Shown here in pieces: positions 60,270 through 64,000 of a stretch of DNA of 64,000 bases. Source of the DNA: Bacillus haynesii. Lineage in GTDB: Bacteria > Bacillota > Bacilli > Bacillales > Bacillaceae. The position numbers and the translations under genes were made by a program. The notes beneath the pieces were generated by a model. That model saw only the letters and a list, made by a program, of their open reading frames with translations. It ran no database searches and was not told the DNA's origin. The stretch lies in NCBI RefSeq assembly GCF_001969855.1, contig NZ_MRBL01000014.1, positions 1-64,000 on the forward strand, read 5' to 3'. How positions within the stretch are numbered: the stretch's first letter is position 1; every line of letters starts with the position of its first letter.

Positions 60270-60334
60270 GCCCCTGAGTTCGGCGCCCTGCCGAACTCTC
60301 TCTTCACAAAGATATGAGAGAAGGAGAATCTAAT

Positions 60335-61171
60335 ATGAAGCTATGCTTTAATGAAGCAACAACATTGGAAAATTCAAACCTTACAAAGGATCTCGAATAC
60401 TGTGAGAAGCATGGATACGATTATATCGAAATCCGGACGGTGGATAAGCTGCCTGAGTATTTAAAAGACCATTCTCTATCAGAATTGGCCGAGTATTTTC
60501 AAACACATCATATTAAGCCGCTGGCCTTGAATGCCCTTGTCTTTTTCAACAACCGCGATGAAAAAGGGCACCGTGAAATCATCGAAGAATTTAAAGGCAT
60601 GATGGAAACGTGCAAAACGCTTGGTGTGAAATACGTGGTCGCGGTACCGCTTGTCACCGAACAAAAAATCTTAAAAGAAGATATTAAAGCAAGTTCCGTC
60701 GAAGTGCTGACAGAGCTGTCAGACATCGCGGAGCCGTACGGCGTAAAGATCGCTGTCGAGTTTGTCGGTCACCCGGAGTGCACAGTCAACACGTTCAGCC
60801 AGGCCTATGATATCGTCATGACCGTGAACCGCGATAATGTCGGCCTTGTTTTTGACAGCTTCCACTTCCATGCAATGGGCTCAAGTCTTGAGGATTTGAA
60901 AAAGGCGGACGGTAAGAAAATCTTCATTTATCATATCGATGATACGGAAGACTTTCCAATCGGCTTCTTAAGAGATGAAGACCGTGTTTGGCCGGGACAG
61001 GGGGCCATCGACTTGGATGCCCACTTATCAACTTTGAAAGACATCGGTTTTTCGGATGTCGTATCAGTTGAATTGTTCAGACCTGAATACTATAAGCTGA
61101 GCGCGGAAGAAACGATTCGAACGGCCAAAGAAACAACAGTTGAAGTTGTTTCAAAATACTTCAAGATTTAA
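60335..61171 (+). CDS. iolI: 2-keto-myo-inositol isomerase
   Basis: This 278-residue TIM-barrel enzyme isomerises 2-keto-myo-inositol to the 1-keto form. Metal ligands are visible: Glu in KIAVEFVGHPEC, Asp/His in LVFDSFHFHAMG, His in YHIDDTED and Glu in VVSVELFRPEY. The length equals B. subtilis IolI. The ATG follows GAAGGAG; a 65-bp gap from iolH contains only a small AGTTCGGC/GCCGAACT stem. Confidence 0.95.
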   Translation: MKLCFNEATTLENSNLTKDLEYCEKHGYDYIEIRTVDKLPEYLKDHSLSELAEYFQTHHIKPLALNALVFFNNRDEKGHREIIEEFKGMMETCKTLGVKYVVAVPLVTEQKILKEDIKASSVEVLTELSDIAEPYGVKIAVEFVGHPECTVNTFSQAYDIVMTVNRDNVGLVFDSFHFHAMGSSLEDLKKADGKKIFIYHIDDTEDFPIGFLRDEDRVWPGQGAIDLDAHLSTLKDIGFSDVVSVELFRPEYYKLSAEETIRTAKETTVEVVSKYFKI

Positions 61172-61192
61172 TACGGGATAGGAGGGGTGAAC

Positions 61193-62071
61193 GTGGCTTT
61201 CGTTTCCATGAAAGAACTTCTTCAAGAAGCAAAGGAACATCATTATGCAATCGGTCAATTTAATATTAACGGCCTTCAATGGACAAAAGCGATTCTAGAG
61301 GCAGCGGAAGAAGAACGGTCACCTGTTATCGCAGCCGCCTCAGACCGGCTCATCGATTATTTGGGCGGATTTAAGACGGTTTCCGCAATGGTTGCGGCTT
61401 TGATTGAGGAAATGTCGATCTCCGTTCCCGTCGTGCTTCACCTTGACCATGGCAAAAATCCGGAGCGCTGCAAGCAAGCGATAGACGCGGGTTTTAGCTC
61501 AGTCATGATCGACGGCTCGCATTCACCAATCGATGAAAATATCGCCATGACAAAAGAGGTCGTGTCATATGCCAGGGCCCGCAATGTTTCGGTTGAAGCA
61601 GAGGTTGGCACCGTAGGGGGCATGGAAGACGGGCTCATCGGCGGGGTGCAGTATGCCGACATCGGTGAATGCGAACGGATTGTCAAAGAAACCGGTATCG
61701 ATGCTTTGGCAGCCGCACTCGGCTCTGTTCATGGAAAATATCAAGGCGAGCCTAATTTGGGATTTAAGGAAATGGAAGAAATCTCACGGGTAACGGACAT
61801 TCCGCTTGTTCTTCATGGAGCTTCGGGCATCCCGGCTGATCAAATCGCAAGAACGATCCGTCTGGGCCATGCGAAAATCAACATTAATACCGAATGCATG
61901 GTGGCCTGGACTGAGAAAACGCGCAGCGCGTTTAAAGACAATCCCGATTTATATGAACCCCGCGCCTATATGACGCCAGGGATCAGTGCAGTCAAAGAAA
62001 CGGTCAAATATAAAATGAGGGAATTCGGGTCATCCGGAAAAGCGGTATGCACCCAAAAGATCGAAATATAA
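61193..62071 (+). CDS. iolJ: 6-phospho-5-dehydro-2-deoxy-D-gluconate aldolase
   Basis: This 292-residue class II fructose-bisphosphate-aldolase-like enzyme splits the phosphorylated sugar acid to DHAP and malonate semialdehyde (used by IolA). The zinc-binding LHLDHGKNPERC (about residue 82), EAEVGTVGGMEDG, and the GSVHGKYQGEPNL and LHGASGIP motifs are present. GTG 61193 follows GGAGGGG; an in-frame GTG six bases upstream overlaps it. Last gene of the operon. Confidence 0.95.
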   Translation: MAFVSMKELLQEAKEHHYAIGQFNINGLQWTKAILEAAEEERSPVIAAASDRLIDYLGGFKTVSAMVAALIEEMSISVPVVLHLDHGKNPERCKQAIDAGFSSVMIDGSHSPIDENIAMTKEVVSYARARNVSVEAEVGTVGGMEDGLIGGVQYADIGECERIVKETGIDALAAALGSVHGKYQGEPNLGFKEMEEISRVTDIPLVLHGASGIPADQIARTIRLGHAKININTECMVAWTEKTRSAFKDNPDLYEPRAYMTPGISAVKETVKYKMREFGSSGKAVCTQKIEI

Positions 62072-62087
62072 GTTAAACTGATGTCAC

Positions 62088-62118
62088 CTCACTCACTTAT
62101 CGAAGTGAGTGTTTTTTT
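62088..62118 (+). terminator. Terminator of the iol operon
   Basis: ACTCACTT and AAGTGAGT form a stem around ATCG, followed by seven T. Confidence 0.88.
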
Positions 62119-62279
62119 GTTCACAGTATTTGTAAAGATATTCTAAAGGTTCAAAAGTATGATTGACTGTAATTGATATAATAGTTATAATTTCCCTCAT
62201 AATCCATTTTGATCAGAAAAGACTTTATTTTCTGAAAATAAATGACAGCAAGACAATAACAAAATCAGGTGAATGCTAT

Positions 62280-63218
62280 ATGCTGACAAACGTTTTGAAG
62301 TATCGGGTTCATATTTTATTTATCGTGTTATGTTTGATCGGCGGGACGACATGGGCTTTTCAAAAAGCCGGGTTGAGTGACAGCCTTCCATTTTGGTCCG
62401 CCGGCATGCGGTTTATGATCGCAAGCATTTTGATTGCGGCGTTTCTTTTGATACGGAGGCAGTTTGTTCTGTCAAAGGAACTGCTGGTGCTGTCGTTTTT
62501 GAACGGCATCATGTATTTTTCCGTTCCATTCGGATCTGTTTATTGGGCTTCTCTTTATTTGCCGAGCGGGTTGGTGTCTATATTAGCGGCAAGCATTTCA
62601 GTCTTTGCCTTGATGATCAACCGCCTCGTTAAGGGGACACCGGCGACGAAATTGCAAAAATGGGGGATATGCCTTGCTTTGCTCGGTATTACAATCGTGT
62701 TTGGCAATCAGCTGTTGATCAAAGTCGATGTTATTGAAATTGTCGCAATGATTGTGATTTTGTGTGCGATGTTTGGCTCGGCTTTTATTCAAATCAAAGT
62801 GCAGCAGAGAATACGTTCGCTTCCGATTTTAAGCTTTAACTCCCTTTCGATGCTGAGCGGCGGAGCGGTTTTGCTCATCAGCAGCCTCATCTTTGAAAGC
62901 GGGACAAGAACGTTTTCCGGCGTGAGCCTTTATGCGCTGCTTTATTTAGCGGTTGTCGGCTCGATATTAGGTTTTTGGATCAACATTTATCTGCTTAAAA
63001 AATGGCACATCTCAAAAGCGACTTCCCACTTGTTTATCTCCCCTGTCATTGCGCTTTATATCGGATTTCTGTTTCTGGATGAAAAACTGAATGCGAACAT
63101 TTATTTAGGAACGCTGTTTGTCATATTCGGTGTGATGTTCATCAACTTAAAAAAAGAAGAGAGGATCGCGAAAATTGACGAAACGAAACAAAAACTTGGC
63201 CATCATTTGTCAAAATAA
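62280..63218 (+). CDS. DMT-superfamily (EamA) transporter
   Basis: This 312-residue membrane protein has ten hydrophobic segments in two EamA repeats: LFIVLCLIGGTTWAFQKAGL at the start, and GSILGFWINIYLLKKWHISKATSHLFISPVIALYIGFLFLDEKLN in the second repeat. EamA proteins often export amino acids or metabolites. Its end overlaps the next gene, an ATP-grasp ligase, by 44 bases, so it may export the ligase product. ATG 62280 has the SD AGGTGA; an AT-rich upstream extension is unlikely to be coding. Confidence 0.83.
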   Translation: MLTNVLKYRVHILFIVLCLIGGTTWAFQKAGLSDSLPFWSAGMRFMIASILIAAFLLIRRQFVLSKELLVLSFLNGIMYFSVPFGSVYWASLYLPSGLVSILAASISVFALMINRLVKGTPATKLQKWGICLALLGITIVFGNQLLIKVDVIEIVAMIVILCAMFGSAFIQIKVQQRIRSLPILSFNSLSMLSGGAVLLISSLIFESGTRTFSGVSLYALLYLAVVGSILGFWINIYLLKKWHISKATSHLFISPVIALYIGFLFLDEKLNANIYLGTLFVIFGVMFINLKKEERIAKIDETKQKLGHHLSK

Positions 63219-64000
63219 GCACTTGCCATTTATTTTTGAAGAAGCTGAGCGTTTAGGATTGAGGGTCACGTTCTTTTACCATTCAGCCGAAGATTTCCCG
63301 GGCAATCTTCCGTCTGTGGAACGCTGTGTGCCGCTGCCGTTATTTGAAGATGAGGAAGCGGCGATGGCTATCATCAAACAGACATTTGTCGAATTTCCGT
63401 TTGCCGGCATTATGACACTGTTTGAGCCGGCATTGCCTTTCACGGCAAAAGCCGCTGAAGCTTTGAATCTGCCGGGGCTCCCTTTCACAACAATGGAAAA
63501 CTGCCGCAATAAAAATAAAACCCGCAGCATCCTTCAGCAAAACGGCTTGAATACGCCGGTTTTCCACGAGTTCCATACGCTCGCTGACCTGGAAGACAGG
63601 AAACTCACTTATCCATTAGTCGTCAAGCCGGTCAACGGCTTCTCAAGCCAGGGCGTCGTCCGTGTTGATGATCGAAAGGAGCTTGAGGAGGCCATCCGGA
63701 AAGTCGAGGCCGTCAACCAGAGGGACCTCAATCGATTCGTGCAGGGCAAAACGGGCATCGTAGCCGAGCAATTTATCGATGGACCGGAATTTGCGATTGA
63801 AACGCTGTCGATTCAAGGAAACGTACATGTTCTTTCGATTGGATACAAGGGGAACAGCAAAGGGCCGTTTTTTGAAGAAGGCGTCTATATTGCTCCGGCT
63901 CAATTGAAAGAAGAGACGTGCCTTGCGATTGTCAAGGAAGTGACGGGCGCCGTTTCAGCGCTGGGCATTCACCAGGGGCCGGCTCATACAGAGCTGAGGC
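63175..64000 (+). CDS. ATP-grasp L-amino-acid ligase, cut by the window end
   Basis: An open frame begins at TTG 63175 (TKRNKNLAIICQNKH) with AGAGAGG upstream, and runs off the window; 275 codons are visible. The ATP-grasp features are VVKPVNGFSSQGVVRVDD (about residues 144-161) and IVAEQFIDGPEFAIETLS; the metal-binding end of the domain lies beyond the edge. From memory it closely resembles the B. licheniformis L-amino-acid alpha-ligase BL00235 (about 425 residues), which makes dipeptides with methionine or leucine N-terminal. It overlaps the exporter gene, like bacD/bacE pairs. Identity needs a search. Confidence 0.8.
   Translation, partial: MTKRNKNLAIICQNKHLPFIFEEAERLGLRVTFFYHSAEDFPGNLPSVERCVPLPLFEDEEAAMAIIKQTFVEFPFAGIMTLFEPALPFTAKAAEALNLPGLPFTTMENCRNKNKTRSILQQNGLNTPVFHEFHTLADLEDRKLTYPLVVKPVNGFSSQGVVRVDDRKELEEAIRKVEAVNQRDLNRFVQGKTGIVAEQFIDGPEFAIETLSIQGNVHVLSIGYKGNSKGPFFEEGVYIAPAQLKEETCLAIVKEVTGAVSALGIHQGPAHTELR

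Noticed and set aside
62163-62279. N-terminal extension of the DMT transporter
   Set aside because: AT-rich, no SD, and it breaks the typical EamA start.

Overview
The window looks like an origin-proximal, left-arm segment of a chromosome from the Bacillus licheniformis/paralicheniformis group. Protein lengths and gene order closely match Bacillus subtilis families (gntRKPZ, ganR-ganSPQAB, yxdJKLM/yxeA/yxeB/yxeH, htpG, glpQT, iolRS/iolABCDEFGHIJ). The adhE, feoAB and amino-acid-ligase genes fit B. licheniformis better than B. subtilis. Species assignment is inferred from remembered families, not from a search. There are no rRNA or tRNA genes, insertion sequences, prophage or CRISPR arrays: this is core and metabolic DNA.

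Layout. 0-8.3 kb: fermentative adhE with Rex-type operators, then the gluconate operon gntR-gntK-gntP-gntZ (minus strand) with GntR operator, promoter and two cre sites. 8.3-9.7 kb: a small minus-strand MarR / rhodanese / EVE-domain operon behind a long palindrome. 9.7-14.7 kb: a ROK repressor facing the Leloir operon galK-galE-galT; both promoters carry the same 13-bp operator-like word. 14.8-23 kb: galactan utilisation (ganR, ganS-P-Q-A-B), whose liberated galactose would feed galKET. 23-26 kb: alanine dehydrogenase and a divergent sodium/amino-acid symporter with cre sites. 26-33 kb: a chemoreceptor with a sigma-D-like promoter, then yxeA and a Bce-type peptide-sensing/detoxification module yxdJKLM. 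33-42 kb: a membrane acyltransferase, the Fur-controlled feoA-feoB plus a tiny Cys-rich feo partner, a VOC protein, a perfect 16-bp parS site, Fur-controlled yxeB, a DUF3052-like protein, a HAD phosphatase/glycerol-1-phosphate-dehydrogenase pair, and yxeH. 42-46 kb: an ABC-F ATPase with a long attenuator leader, and htpG. 46-48.5 kb: glpQ-glpT behind a cre/promoter/GlpP-type terminator leader. 48.5-62 kb: the myo-inositol locus iolS-iolR divergent from iolABCDEFGHIJ. 62-64 kb: a DMT-family exporter overlapping an ATP-grasp L-amino-acid ligase cut by the window end.

How it works together. Most operons are carbon-source modules under double control: a specific regulator (GntR, GanR, ROK, IolR, GlpP) plus CcpA cre sites. 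Gluconate goes to 6-phosphogluconate and the pentose phosphate pathway; galactan is cut outside the cell by GanB, imported by GanSPQ (the ATPase is encoded elsewhere), split by GanA and passed to GalK/GalT/GalE; inositol is taken to DHAP, acetyl-CoA and CO2.

The observations most worth a second look are the ABC-F attenuator (leader peptide, mutually exclusive hairpins, two tandem terminators), the exact parS site, the coupled HAD-phosphatase/G1P-dehydrogenase pair, the amino-acid-ligase/exporter pair, and the motif linking the orphan ROK regulator to the gal operon.
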